Positions 1-10,936 of a stretch of 64,000 nucleotides of DNA are shown piece after piece. The position numbers were made by a program, and so were the translations under genes. The stretch lies in contig CM017564.1 of NCBI GenBank assembly GCA_007844125.1, positions 21,003,004 through 21,067,003 on the forward strand, given 5' to 3'. Numbering within the stretch: the stretch's first letter is position 1; the number at the start of each line of letters is the position of its first letter. The notes beneath the pieces are model-generated. The model ran no database searches, was not told where the DNA came from, and was given only the letters and a program-made list of their open reading frames with translations. This DNA is from Sinonovacula constricta (taxonomy: Eukaryota > Mollusca > Bivalvia > Cardiida > Solecurtidae).

Positions 1-2540
1 AAAATATGATTAACTGTAAGAGGTTCTTGGCAAGGTACACATTAAGGTTTAACTTCTCATTTTAAGAGGTTTGAATTAGTTAATCTAGTATGCCCAATGC
101 GACAGCAGGTAAGAGCTACGTCTTCCCGCCTACTTTCTCTGAAACAAAGATATTGGCACCGACGTTAGGTTTAATGGCGTGTAATTTGTTATAAACAGTA
201 TTATCCCAACTGGTTTGCCATTTGGTTAAAATATATCGATTGATAATGGGTTTAAAATCGGTGTGGGGATGCAAAGATCTGTCTCAGTAAGGATTGAAGT
301 AGATTTAGCACTCTTGTCTGCATCCGAGGAAACAAGGATGCCTACATGACTAGGTAGCCAACAGAAAATAATTTTCTTGTTAAGACACGCTTCAAAGAGT
401 CAGTAAATACTACAAATTTATCGCCAGGATGATTTGAAATGAAATCAAGGGAAAGCTTAACAGCCTGAATTTCGGCTGTTAAAATGGACGAGTCGGGTGG
501 ACATTTTTGTTTAAAACAGTGAAGTTTACTTACGGAAGCACAGTCAACATATGAACTTGCTTTTGAGCCATCAGTATAAATTTCGAGGTAGTTAGAGTAT
601 TTCTTGTTGCGCAGTTCGTTATAATTTTAGCGAAGTACGAGAGGGACTGTTTTTAATTTAGTACTTATACTGAGAGATAAATCGACTTCGGGAGTTTTTA
701 ATTGCTACGGTGGAAATTCCAAAACATTATTTTCGATAACTTGATTTTAATTTACGTTTGATGAGTGTACGATTTCTAACATTCGCAATCCAAAATGTTT
801 GCCTTTGGTTTACGCTCGTACACGTGTTCATAATTAGGATCTAATATTACACTATATGCGGGATTTTAGATTTAACTTAAGTAATGAACTGAAGCGCAAG
901 TTTCTCTCGTCTTAGATATAATGACGGCTCATTAGCTTCACCGTAAAGGCTCTCTATAGGAGAGGTCCTGAAAGCTCCAAGAGCCAGGCGGAGTCCCTGG
1001 TTGTGGACAACGTCTAGCAACAGGAGATATGATCTCCTGGCAGAGCCGTTAACAATACTGCCATAATCTAGTTTTGATCTTACTAGTGATCTATTAAGTT
1101 GCAATACAAGTTTTCTATCAGCTCCCCAGTCGGAATGGGATAAAAATTTCAATAGGTTAAGAGACTTAAGACATTTAGTTTTAATGTTATTTATTTTGAT
1201 GTTAAAGAGAGTAACTGACAATATACTACCCTGAGGGACACGTTGTTCCTGTTTATGAACAGAAGACAAAGACAATGACAGCGGTTGGTCGTAATTTTCA
1301 TAATTGTTTAACTTAAAATTGATTTTATTTCTTTTCAACCCGATTCTTCACATTTTGAAATTCTTTCGAGTAATTTTCCGAAGATGAATTTTTAGCAAAA
1401 TTTTATGGCAAGAGTATTCGGAAATTTGTTTTTGTTTGTTTTTATTGAGTCATTACATTTTAAGTGATTAATTGTGGCTAAAGAGGATTTACCGCTAATT
1501 TTCCTCATGGCTGACCAGACATTTGTGACTGAAGTTTTACTGGTTATACCAGAAACAAATTTCTGCCAAGATGTACTGTTGGCTTGTTTAATGATTCGCC
1601 TTCTCTTTGCCCTTTCATTTTTGACATTATTTAAATGAACAGTAGTAGGAGGGATATTAAATTTCTTAAGTGCCGCTCTACGTTTCCTAATGGATGTTTT
1701 GAATTCATCAATAAAACAAGGTTTGTTACGATTTGACTTTGTCGTGGTCTTAGGTATACACTTTTTTGAGAATAAATGTATTTTATCATCAGCATTCTCA
1801 AATGTTGAAGTAGTCAATTCTTCAGTACAAAATATTGAGAATAATTCCCAATTTGCTCTGTTTAATCTCCAATAAGTATCATTGTCATTTAAGTTGACAG
1901 AATCGTTGGTTAATATTACAGGAAAATGATCACTTCCACATAAATCGTCATGTAGATCCCAGCTATAATCAAAATATATATAAGGATGACAAAACGAGAG
2001 ATCAATAGATGAATAATGTCCGGTAGCAGGATGTAAGTAAGTTGCCCTTTTATTATTCATTAGGCATATATCATTTGGAGCTATAACGTCCTTTAACGTT
2101 TTACCCATATTGGTATAATCAGGACATCCCCATAATGGGTTATGTCTATTAAAATCCTCTACAAGAATATAAGGGGAAGGTAATTGATTTATTAAATCAT
2201 CTAAGTTTGATTTTGAAATATCTGAATTAGGTGGGAGATAATCAGAGCAAACTATTACTTAATGACTTTATTGACTGTTAAACGAATGGCAACAGCCTGT
2301 AAATCTGTATAAAGGTTAACCTTTAAATGTAGCAGTTTGGAGTTGACAAGTATTGTCGATCCTCCAGACGCCCTATCACACATTGTATGAATTTAAAGTC
2401 AATGTTATCATTTTTTCCTCAGGAGTGTCTGCTAAAGGCATAGCACAGCTTGGTTTAAAGTGGTCAATAAAAGTAAATTTTCATTAAGGTTGGCTCTTAG
2501 ACCTCGACAATTCCAGTAAATGATTTTGTTATTCATGGGA
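1..2540 (-). pseudogene. LINE ORF2 remnant (endonuclease, partial RT, RNase H)
   Basis: The endonuclease half (about 1392-2540) keeps the metal-binding DFN motif (as EDFNRHNPLWG, where copy B has GDFNGHSPLWG) and the SDHFPVIL motif. Unlike copy B it is in frame across the MGKTLKDVIA segment, which identifies copy B's one-base loss there. The 877-1338 part keeps RT motif B (VPQGSILS) but has lost motif A (the LEKAYD region) and motif C (YVDD) through two deletions near 1270 and 1185. It then continues into the region before RNase H (LVRSKLDYGS...). Further frameshifts run down to position 1, where the C-terminal zinc-binding segment begins. It cannot encode an active enzyme. Confidence 0.85.
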
Positions 2541-2590
2541 TTTTATTTAAACTGTTTAAAATATAATCTTGGAGCCTTTACGAGTGACCT
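1..2590 (-). mobile_element. LINE copy A (Jockey/I-type, RNase H-bearing), degraded
   Basis: Read on the minus strand this is a second copy of the LINE described at 10015-14845. Similarity begins just upstream of ORF2 near 2590 (a shared stretch around 'aaggctccaa') and runs through the endonuclease, linker, reverse transcriptase remnant and RNase H region to the window edge, so the 3' end lies outside. The 5' end is truncated close to the ORF2 start. Two internal deletions remove most of the reverse transcriptase. Many point changes and indels separate it from copy B, so it is an old, dead copy. It lies directly downstream, on the same strand, of the BIR-type gene remnant. Confidence 0.9.
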
Positions 2591-2615
2591 TGTTTTTATA
2601 TCAGGCGACCTTGAT

Positions 2616-2954
2616 TTACGGCTTTTTCATATCTGTTTGTCTCCAATCAGCACATGTAACTTTTAAACGATACATATATAACAGCTGTTGAGAAATATTT
2701 AGTTTCGATGCATATTGTTCCCACTTTTCTAAAACAGGGCTCTCATTAACTGATGCAATAATCTCGTCGAAATGATCTTCTAATTGGCGGATTTTTAATA
2801 TATCCAAACCAAAGTAACCAGTGTGCGATAGCAATTCATTATGACACCCTTCAGTTTTTCTGCTATACATAGAACGCATCATCTTAATCACCTCCTTAGC
2901 ATAGGAAAAAGACCAGTAAAAGTCAAGAAACATCACTGTTATTCTGTCATCCAT
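2616..2954 (-). CDS. Unrecognised 112-aa frame, possible downstream piece of the BIR-type gene
   Basis: An open frame on the minus strand between the BIR remnant and the 5' end of LINE copy A. The translation is mixed and protein-like rather than low-complexity, rich in charged and aromatic residues, for example LEKWEQYASKLNIS near its C-terminus. I do not recognise a family. The W..YA.KLNIS pattern is loosely like the end of a death-fold helix, but that is only an impression. It lies about 100 bases downstream of the BIR sequence on the same strand, so it may be a later exon of the same decayed IAP-like gene. It ends a few dozen bases before the LINE begins, which may have replaced what followed. 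Confidence 0.3.
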   Translation of the reverse strand: MDDRITVMFLDFYWSFSYAKEVIKMMRSMYSRKTEGCHNELLSHTGYFGLDILKIRQLEDHFDEIIASVNESPVLEKWEQYASKLNISQQLLYMYRLKVTCADWRQTDMKKP

Positions 2955-3059
2955 TTTGAAGTTATCATGTAAACTGTTTCAAATCAATACTTGATAAATG
3001 CTCATACAATCTTCGTTGATTAGAATATCCACATTGCTTGTATTATACCAAATCATTTT

Positions 3060-3294
3060 TAAGAATATGCAATCTTTTGGGCCATTTATTTATGTTCTAT
3101 CAATGCATTGTTCGTTTATGACCATGATAACAAACCAACAACACAGTCGAAACAACAGAATACGGCACTTTGCTTGCTGTAAAAAAATCCCGCTTTTGTC
3201 TAGCTCTCTTTTTGTAGGATGAATTTGTTGCCACGTTTCAAACGTCTGCAAACGGTCCTCGTAAAATAATTTCTCCTCGAGAATATACACTTTC
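3060..3294 (-). pseudogene. BIR domain (inhibitor-of-apoptosis type), frameshifted
   Basis: The first frame gives EDRLQTFETWQQIHPTKREL followed by DKSG, the typical opening of a BIR domain. A one-base gain near the poly-A/T run at about 3190 shifts the frame. In the shifted frame the domain continues as AGFFYSKQSAVFCCFDC and then VVGLLSW, with the paired cysteines of the zinc site. Two stop codons follow around NALIEHK, where the BIR histidine is expected. BIR domains bind caspases or IAP-binding motifs, and IAP-like genes are strongly expanded in bivalves. A splice-acceptor-like TTGTCTACAG lies just before the frame (3295-3304 region), so this looks like a decayed exon and not a retrocopy. 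Confidence 0.72.
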
Positions 3295-3689
3295 CTGTAG
3301 ACAATAAACTTCCATGACTAAATTAAAAACTTTCTTCTTTGGTACTAATTACCATGTTCTATAATCAAACCCTTAAAGTAAAAAACAAAACAAAACAAAT
3401 CGGATCTTATCTTTGAAGGGACGCAAACGCGTCACGCCGAAGTACTACGCTAGTACGATTAACCTCCCATGAGCCACAGAACATTTTTGCTCAAATTGGG
3501 AGCAAATTGTCCTCTGCTTTTTCTCTTACTCATAGTGAATTCACAACTCTAACTAAAGAAAACTCAATACAAATACAACGTAAATCGGCTGGGCTACACG
3601 TTCCAATACTTATTTACAGTCCTCTCCGTAAACTATTAGTAAAAAAAATAAAATACAAAATACTTCTTATTTATTCGTTTAATTATTTA

Positions 3690-3960
3690 GATTTAACGAC
3701 ACACCGACACTTAACAGGTCATACGGCGTCGAATACAAAGAAGTTCAATGTGAATAGAGAATAATTAGGTAAAAACTAAACCATGCTAATAAAATATAGA
3801 AAAATATAAAAATCTACAAGGTTGAAATAACTATAATTGAAAGATGTTAATATATTAAACGGTCTATAAATGTATAATGGTTTGTAAATAAACAGTTTAA
3901 AAAAATATAACTTATTAACAATATTAATCTCGTTCAAGAAGCAAACAATAGTTCGCTGCG
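3690..3960 (-). mobile_element. LINE copy D, 3' end only
   Basis: On the minus strand the sequence matches the last codons of LINE ORF2 (VCFLNEIGILNKL in copy B, VCFLNEINIVNKL here), followed by the same 3' UTR order: TTTTTACTGTTTATTT-like stretches, the GCCGTATGACC motif and GTGTCGGTGTG near 3700. It is severely 5'-truncated, as is usual for LINE insertions. No clear target-site duplication was found by eye. Confidence 0.8.
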
Positions 3961-4139
3961 CTTCGGTCCTCATTGATGTGAATTATTTCTTAAATAAAAA
4001 TAAAATGTTATGTAATGTAAAAGACAAGAATGCAATTGATTACTTCTCTCAATAAACAACTTAAATGTCCTCATCACCTATAATCTAATATAATCTCCGT
4101 AAATATATATTGTATGGATATGAAAGTTTATAACTGTGG

Positions 4140-5055
4140 ACAAACAAAATCCTTTTAGACACTTGGTCGAAAAACATTACAATGTCTCAATCCTGGTAAT
4201 AGAGTTAGTACGTGTACAAATATAGTACCAACACATTACAATGACTCAATCTTGGTAATAGAGCTAGAACTCGTACTGATATAATACAAACACACTAAAA
4301 TGTCTCAATCCTGGTAAGAGAGTTACAACTTGTATAAATATAGTACAGACACATTACAATGTCTCAATCCTGGTAAGAGAGTTACAACTCGTATAAATAT
4401 AGTACAAACACACTATAATGTCTCAATCCTGGTAAGAGAGTTACAACTTGTATAAATATAGTACAGACACATTACAATGTCTCAATCCTGGTAAGAGAGT
4501 TACAACTCGTATAAATATAGTACAAACACACTATAATGTCTCAATCCTGGTAAGAGAGTTACAACTCGTATAAATATAGTACAGACACATTAAATGTCTC
4601 AATCCTGGTAAGAGAGTTACAACTCGTATAAATATAGTACAAACACACTATAATGTCTCAATCCTGGTAAGAGAGTTACAACTCGTATAAATATAGAACA
4701 AACACACTATAATGTCTCAATCCTGGTAAGAGAGTTACAACTCGTATAAATATAGTACAAACACACTATAATGTCTCAATCCTGGTTAGAGAGTTACAAA
4801 TCGTATTAATATAGTACAAACACACTATAATGTCTCAATCCTGGTAATAGCGTTAGAATTCGAAAAAAATATAGTACAAACACATTACAATGACCTAATC
4901 TGGTAATAGAGTTAGAACTCGTACAGATATAATACAAACTCACTACAATGTCTTAATCCTGGTAATAGAGTTAGAATTCGTACAAATATAATACAAACTC
5001 ACAACAATGTCTTAATCTTAGTTATTGAGTTAGAACTCGTACAAATATAGTACAA
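4140..5055. repeat. Satellite with ~59-bp unit, about 15 copies
   Basis: Head-to-tail copies of a unit containing TCAATCCTGGTAAGAGAGTT and ATAAATATAGTACA. Units in the centre (about 4300-4800) are nearly identical. Those at both edges carry more changes (CTTGGTAATAGAGTTAGAAC...), as expected if central units are homogenised by unequal exchange. There is no coding capacity. Confidence 0.92.
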
Positions 5056-6408
5056 ATAGTTGCAGCATTAATCAAACGTATGACAAAACCTTATAAACTA
5101 GTAATGCAAAAGGATCGCCTACTTTTCAGACATTATAGTTTAAACAGGGTGTATTATATAATACACAAAGCTAGAAATTATCATGACGAAAAGCAGATTT
5201 TAGACAGACTTTTTCATTATTTTAATCATGCAAAACAAAAATTACAACAAATTCGTGCACTATAACATAGTCTCTGTTATGCCGTTCCTTAACACATTAA
5301 ATTATAATAATCATTTCTAATGTGCAGCTTTTACACACACAAAAGTTAACTGTATAAAGCACGTTTAAAACAATTTTATGTTTTTAAAAGAAATAAAAAC
5401 AAGAGATGAACACATTGACAGGTTAATATTCAGTCTAAGAACGGTTTGTACATATAACCATTCGTCTACTTCAGCATTATGCGTATTGGTAGATGTACAT
5501 CAAGAAATAACAAGAAGGCACAACAACACGACCAGCCCAGATAAATGTTCAATACTGCGTGTTTCAATGGGGTATTTCTGTAAAAAATAATAAATGCCAC
5601 CCTAGGTAGAAAACAAATCATCTAAAAATGCTCAAATTACATACCAGTGTACAATAGTGAGATATATTATGTTAATAAGGTTTATCGTCCCACCAACTGT
5701 ATTCCAGTTATCTCGAGACGGTGTTCACTCGCAGCAGACATATTTTTTATAGGTTCTCAATATCTAAAAATAAAACATTCACTGATCAAATGTATTTTCG
5801 AAAAAAACTATCATATGCATCAATCATACATATTATTTTTTAATAACACATCTAAGTCCAAGTTAAACAGATTTTTTCCCTACGACAAATCATAAACGGA
5901 TTGGATTGTCATTTGCAGAGTTTTATGTTCCAATGTTGAAAATGTTTTAAAATTCTCGGAAGTCATTTTGACATGTGTTTAGTCTTGCAATATATAAAAA
6001 TAACCGAGGAGAGAATTTGGAAATAAATCAATGAGATTAATTCGAAAACGTTTTAACCCATCAGGGTAATGTGACATGGGGGAAAGGGAAATCGTTTAAA
6101 GTTTCCAAACCTGCAATTTCAAAGTACAATTCTAACAACCACTACCAAGACTAGACTTTCTGTAAAGAGAAAACAACAGTTATAATTTAAAAAGGAAATC
6201 AGCTGGACATACTGGATCGTTTAAACCCGGATTTAATTGAGACACATTCACGCACTTCGTGAAGATTTTTTCTGAGACAGACACTCTAGATGACATCTCA
6301 TTGTGATAGTAGAACTAACATCAATCATCGGCTTCGGAGAAGAAAGGTTATACCGAAAAAAACATTCTAAGAGGGCGTGAATCAGTCTTGACAGTGATGT
6401 ATACTTTA
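5056..6408. other. AT-rich stretch without recognised gene
   Basis: Short frames at 5080-5265, 5378-5590 and 5647-5895 give no recognisable protein and have the A/K/I/N-rich makeup expected by chance here. No clear poly-A signal for the minus-strand gene at 6409-7674 was seen. Confidence 0.6.
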
Positions 6409-7674
6409 CTATGCCAATGTATTACACCCAAGTTCAAAAACAAGTGCACAGTGACAATCAGAGAACTTATTGTGTGTGGTCACATCTTTCACCTCAAATG
6501 ATTTAAAGAGTTCCAAACACGTGTCAGTTGCAATTAGATAGTCGATAACTGATCCTTTGCTATTTTTCCTTTGTGTGCATGTGATTTGCCCTTTACCTTT
6601 GTCACTAAATAAGCGACCATTTAAAATGAATAAGTGTTCTTTTTGGCATAGTTCTGAAATTAAGCGTTTTCCATAATAGCATGGGTAATTTTTATCTAGA
6701 GATGATCTGTCTAGTGGAATGGACAGCCGTTTAAAAATGTTGCAGGTATTCATAAACCATTCCATTGAAGCATCGTTTACCTTGTAATCTTCGAGCGTAC
6801 CAGTATAGCAGTTAAAATCTCCAGTTAATATAACATGCTTAAAAGAACTGCAATAACATTGCACTTCACGTTCAAAATCCTCCATCATGTTTGCCTTATC
6901 AAACTGGTCTCCAGGCGGAATATATACTGCTCCTAGTACCACAGTTTTGTTGAAAGTTGGAAAAACGTTTTTTATTTTTAACCACGAGACATAGTCACAT
7001 TTACCGTCAAGTACTTCAACATTTTCTTTGATTTTTGAATGAACGTATATACAAATACCTCCTGATCTCCGGCCTGTATCGGGTCTGCATTTTAAAAAAT
7101 GTTTATATCCTTTAACTTTCAATTTGTCACCATCAGTCTCATAAGCGTTAATTTCTGTAAGGCACAGAATTTCGTGCTGCTTAATAAATTCGGTAAATGG
7201 CTGGTTTCTTAAGCGTGATTCCAAACCATTTACGTTAAGAGAACACACTTTAATTTTTGATTGTTGTTCAAAATTGCATGATATTCTTATGGATTCTAAG
7301 ACACTACGATCTACATTTACATAAATAGTATTAATAGTAATGTCCTGATAAAGCCTGGCGAGAGACTGACAAGAGTTTGTTACTGCTTCAGCGTTACTTA
7401 ACGAATCTTCTATTGTATTTGATGCTATCTCATGTTGCCATCCTTCCAACTTTTTTTCGTTTTCTTCTACGTGCTTGTTAACCTTGCAAAGTATTTCTAA
7501 CTCGAGTTGCATTAATCTATTGTTTACATCTTCCCGAAACTGATTAATTATATCCATTGTCATATCTAGAGATTTTTCATTTAATGACCGACAAGCATCT
7601 ACAGCCTGCTGACATCGCTCCTTTAACTGGGTGTGCATATTTGCTTCTTCCCTTCCATCCAGTGTTTGTCCGGG
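6409..7674 (-). CDS. TRIM-like coiled coil fused to EEP (AP-endonuclease-like) domain, no RT
   Basis: An uninterrupted frame; the first ATG is at 7638 and gives 409 residues. Residues 1-125 form a charged helical region (REDVNNRLMQLELEIL, KHVEENEKKLEGW) resembling the B-box/coiled-coil part of bivalve TRIM proteins. Residues 128-405 form an endonuclease/exonuclease/phosphatase domain: LNVNGL (134-139), CLTEI (159-163), RRSGGICIYV (190-199), GAVYIPPG, TGDFN (272-276), GSVIDYLIA (362-370) and a terminal SD-C-H motif (393-396). That spacing is seen in CR1-like LINE endonucleases. No reverse transcriptase follows, although LINEs normally lose the 5' end and keep the 3' end. The frame is open upstream to CCCGGACAA, immediately preceded by a pyrimidine-rich TTTATTTTATCTTCAATTTAG, a good 3' splice site. 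It is therefore probably the last exon of a multi-exon gene. Alternatives are a LINE fragment inserted in a TRIM gene, or a domesticated nuclease. Confidence 0.6.
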   Translation of the reverse strand, partial: PGQTLDGREEANMHTQLKERCQQAVDACRSLNEKSLDMTMDIINQFREDVNNRLMQLELEILCKVNKHVEENEKKLEGWQHEIASNTIEDSLSNAEAVTNSCQSLARLYQDITINTIYVNVDRSVLESIRISCNFEQQSKIKVCSLNVNGLESRLRNQPFTEFIKQHEILCLTEINAYETDGDKLKVKGYKHFLKCRPDTGRRSGGICIYVHSKIKENVEVLDGKCDYVSWLKIKNVFPTFNKTVVLGAVYIPPGDQFDKANMMEDFEREVQCYCSSFKHVILTGDFNCYTGTLEDYKVNDASMEWFMNTCNIFKRLSIPLDRSSLDKNYPCYYGKRLISELCQKEHLFILNGRLFSDKGKGQITCTQRKNSKGSVIDYLIATDTCLELFKSFEVKDVTTHNKFSDCHCALVFELGCNTLA

Positions 7675-9028
7675 CTAAATTGAAGATAAAATAAAAACAC
7701 ATCGTCATAAATTGTGTCACTTAAATAAATAAATCCGACATGTATAATAAGATATTTCTTATTTAATATAAAAGAGAGGTTTGTATTATCTGGTCATGCC
7801 AAACAAACTTTACATAGACATCTACAGACGCTGTACCTTCACTTATGAATGGTTAAATGTTTTATTTAAGTATATTTTAGAAATATATTCTAATCACATT
7901 TTGTAAAACGTATATTTATGACGACATAAAGAGTCTATTACAAAGATAAAAAACAATTTTGAAAGATGACAATTACAAAAATGTGGGTGATTTTATGTCA
8001 TTTTCCAATTTTTGTTACGAAAAGCAAATTGTAACGTGTCCAACTGACCTGGCTATGCTCAAGTCACGAAAATCAACAAATCCCTACTGAAAGTGGCACA
8101 ATCTGATCATATGTAACACCTCCTTAGTCTTCCTAAGTTAATATGTGTATTTGTGGTATATGGGTAAGTGTGTATGTATGTACAGTTGGCACTCATAGTC
8201 TTGACTTTGATCGGTCAAACGTAAAACGCTCGGCCTAAGAAATTTTCGTTACGTAATTACAGACCACAATTATCGGATCCTGAAAGTATTCGATGCTAGT
8301 CAAAATTGGTGAAAAAAATATAATCGAATTCTTTCAGTGCTCTTTCTGTTATCATTTGCGATTTTAAAATAGATACTAGATTAGAAGTTAAAATTTAATT
8401 TACAGATATTTTTTGCAGAAAAAATCAAAATATTTTTCATTTTGGAGCATGACCCTAGCCTTAATTCCTTGTCAGCCATTTTGTACATCCGCAAATATGA
8501 CATCGTGATATTAACTAACGCAAGGGTCAACAAAAACCACAAAAAGGAGCCACCAGTTCAAGTAATTTTCTTATATTATATACAGACAATACCGGAGTAA
8601 GGTCATGTTTTAAATCAATCCATCTGGATAAATAGAGCTGAAAGATGCCGGTGAAAAGTGAAAAACAAATAGTTTATATCAAATGTATTTTTTAAGGACT
8701 TTACATGAAATAAGAATATCTGTAGTTAAGATTCAGATTTTTAGAAAAACGCAGCACATGTCCCAGCTTATCTTTCATTCCTTTTGATGATTCTCGGATT
8801 TGATAAGTTGTTAAATTTCGATAAAACAGCACATATTGATGTACAATGTACACTGGTTCCATTTAAGGTAAAAATCGTAACGTCAAAGACGTTGTTTAGA
8901 GAGAAAACGCATAAAAAATATGCTTTGATGTAAAATACATTGTAAATTATAGGAAACCAGAACAACAAAAAAGGTTTTACACTGCGGTTTTCAGTGACTA
9001 AATTCTTTAAAATGACAAAGACTATATC
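7675..9028. other. AT-rich, no recognised gene
   Basis: This would hold the intron upstream of the 6409-7674 exon. I looked for a RING or B-box (paired Cys/His) on the minus strand and saw none. The short frame at 8768-8968 is not recognisable. Confidence 0.5.
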
Positions 9029-9050
9029 TTAAGGTAGAATACCTGTAATG
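9029..9050 (+). repeat. TTAA-flanked terminal-repeat-like sequence (left)
   Basis: TTAAGGTAGAATACC followed by TGTAATG. It matches, in inverted orientation, the sequence ending at 16120 (15 identical bases, then a weaker match). A TTAA boundary is typical of piggyBac-type insertions, but no such transposase is visible. Confidence 0.3.
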
Positions 9051-10003
9051 GGCATTTTTTTTAAATCATAAATATATTTATACCATGGAGAAGTATACCA
9101 CCTGATTGACTTATGTGCACATTTTCATAAAGTTTTGCCGTAAAAAACATTGTTTTCGGCAATTTTGCATTTTTACTCCTCTCGGCCAAAACTGTCTAGG
9201 TAAAATCAGGACATGGGAGCAATAAATACAAGTGAAATTTTGATTTCTTGATTTTTCATCATATAATTTAAGTTTATTTGATTCAGAGATGATCATTTAT
9301 AAAAGAGAAAATTAAGACAATGAAAGTTGTGCAAGCAAATTTTATTTTTTGAACATAAATTATGACACAATGCCATTAAAATCAACACAAAAATAATGAT
9401 AAGTTTTGACCACTGGACATGTTGGGGCATTAAAGTTATGCTTTTAGAAATTGTTTTTGTTATGTTCTTAATAAACTGGGCAAACTTCATGACATGTTTC
9501 CATGTGATCTTTTTAGAAAATAGCCATCTTAATGTTATAGTGTCCACAATTTCTAAGACAAAATATATTTAAAAATGTCTATTTCACATTCCTAATCATC
9601 ACAACACCAAAATAGGTTAAAAATCAAATCACACAAACAAATGGTTAAATCTTTACATGTAACTTTCCAGCAATCTAAACATGATAATAAAAAAAGGTTA
9701 ATGGACACTATTTGAACACTGTGTATCAAACCTATTGTTAGAGTTAGATAATGCTTCTATGAAATCAATACAATTAATCAAAATTAACATTTTTAAAGTG
9801 TCAATAAGATGTAGTTTACATAAAAAATGACAAGTTTTTAACTCATGGTTCATATTTTTATAACATATTCGATAACTTCAAAAACGAAGCTAGTGTTCAT
9901 CACAAACCACTACACATCACTTTGTGAAATATGCTGCCATTTTTGGAATGACTTCATCCAAGACCTTTTTGACATTTGTCAACCTTGGTGCACCATCTGA
10001 ATT

Positions 10004-10014
10004 CTTATTGGTGA
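10004..10014. repeat. Target-site duplication, left copy
   Basis: CTTATTGGTGA, identical to 14846-14856. These bases belong to the exonuclease coding sequence and were duplicated on LINE insertion. Confidence 0.85.
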
Positions 10015-10884
10015 TCTTTCTGGACTTTCGGAGGAGGAGATCCTGACAGAACTCGCACCACAAGGTGTGAGTGGTGTCAGGAGGATTTCCTTCTCCAAGG
10101 AAGGCCGCAGGATTCCCACCAATACATTAGTTTTAACTTTCAACAACCCAAAACTTCCATCAACAATCAAAATCGGTTATCTTCTGGTCAAAATTCAAGT
10201 CTACATTCCAAATCCATTACGCTGTTTTGAATGTCAGAAATTTGGTCACCATGAGTCTAATTGTACAAATGATAATACTGCGAACGATGCAGTGAACCCG
10301 GTCACACCCCAAACTTTAAGTGTGAAGCTGAACCGAAGTGTCCAAATTGCTCCGGACCTCACGAAAGTAGGTCCAGAGATTGCCCAACTAGGAAATTCGA
10401 GAAAGAGGTGCTTAAAATAAAATACACCCTCAACATCTCATTTCCAGAAGCGCGTAAATCAGTGCAAGAGAAACAGAAATCTGTCTCTTCCAAAACATCT
10501 TACGCTGCAATTACAAAATCAAACACTTCGGTTTGCCAGGACAATTCGACTCAATATGAAATACTCTCTGGTGACCAAGTCTCTGACAAAATAATAATTC
10601 CCACAAAATTCAAAAACACAGAGTCTTCTGGAATTACAAAAACTACCCCACCAAAACCAACTTCTACACAATCTTCTAAACCTACCTCTCACAACCTACC
10701 AAATCCGCTTCTACCCAATCTTCAGAGCCTACTTCAAAGCAGACGAAGGAAGGAAAAAAAGCTGCCGCAATGGCAAAAGTTTCAAGAGAAACTACAAGCC
10801 CTTTCGGGAAAACAAGAGGACCTCCTAATTCCCGTGAGAAGAGAGTTGGCCGGTCCAACTCTCTCAATAGATTTGATTGTCTGA
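10015..10884 (+). pseudogene. LINE ORF1 (gag-like zinc-knuckle protein), truncated and frameshifted
   Basis: Begins inside the protein at LSGLSEEEILTELAPQGVSG, the conserved segment before the knuckles. The first knuckle is CFECQKFGHHESNC (CX2CX4HX4C, about 10222-10264). A one- or two-base indel between 10265 and 10279 shifts the frame. In the new frame come CERCSEPGHTPNFKC from 10279 and KCPNCSGPHESRSRDC, followed by KYTLNISFPEARKSV and a Ser/Thr/Pro-rich tail to 10884. ORF1 proteins of this superfamily bind element RNA in the RNP. The N-terminal half is missing because the element itself is 5'-truncated. Confidence 0.85.
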
Positions 10885-10936
10885 TGGAGTTAAAGCTCCA
10901 ACATAACCCATTTTAAATACCACTTACATTAATCCC

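Noticed and set aside
4140..5055. CRISPR-like regular repeats
   Set aside because: Units are directly contiguous with no unique spacers and no cas genes; the window is eukaryotic. This is a satellite.
9111..9547. Minus-strand frames downstream of the exonuclease stop
   Set aside because: AT-rich, low-information translations beyond the exonuclease C-terminus; no family similarity seen.
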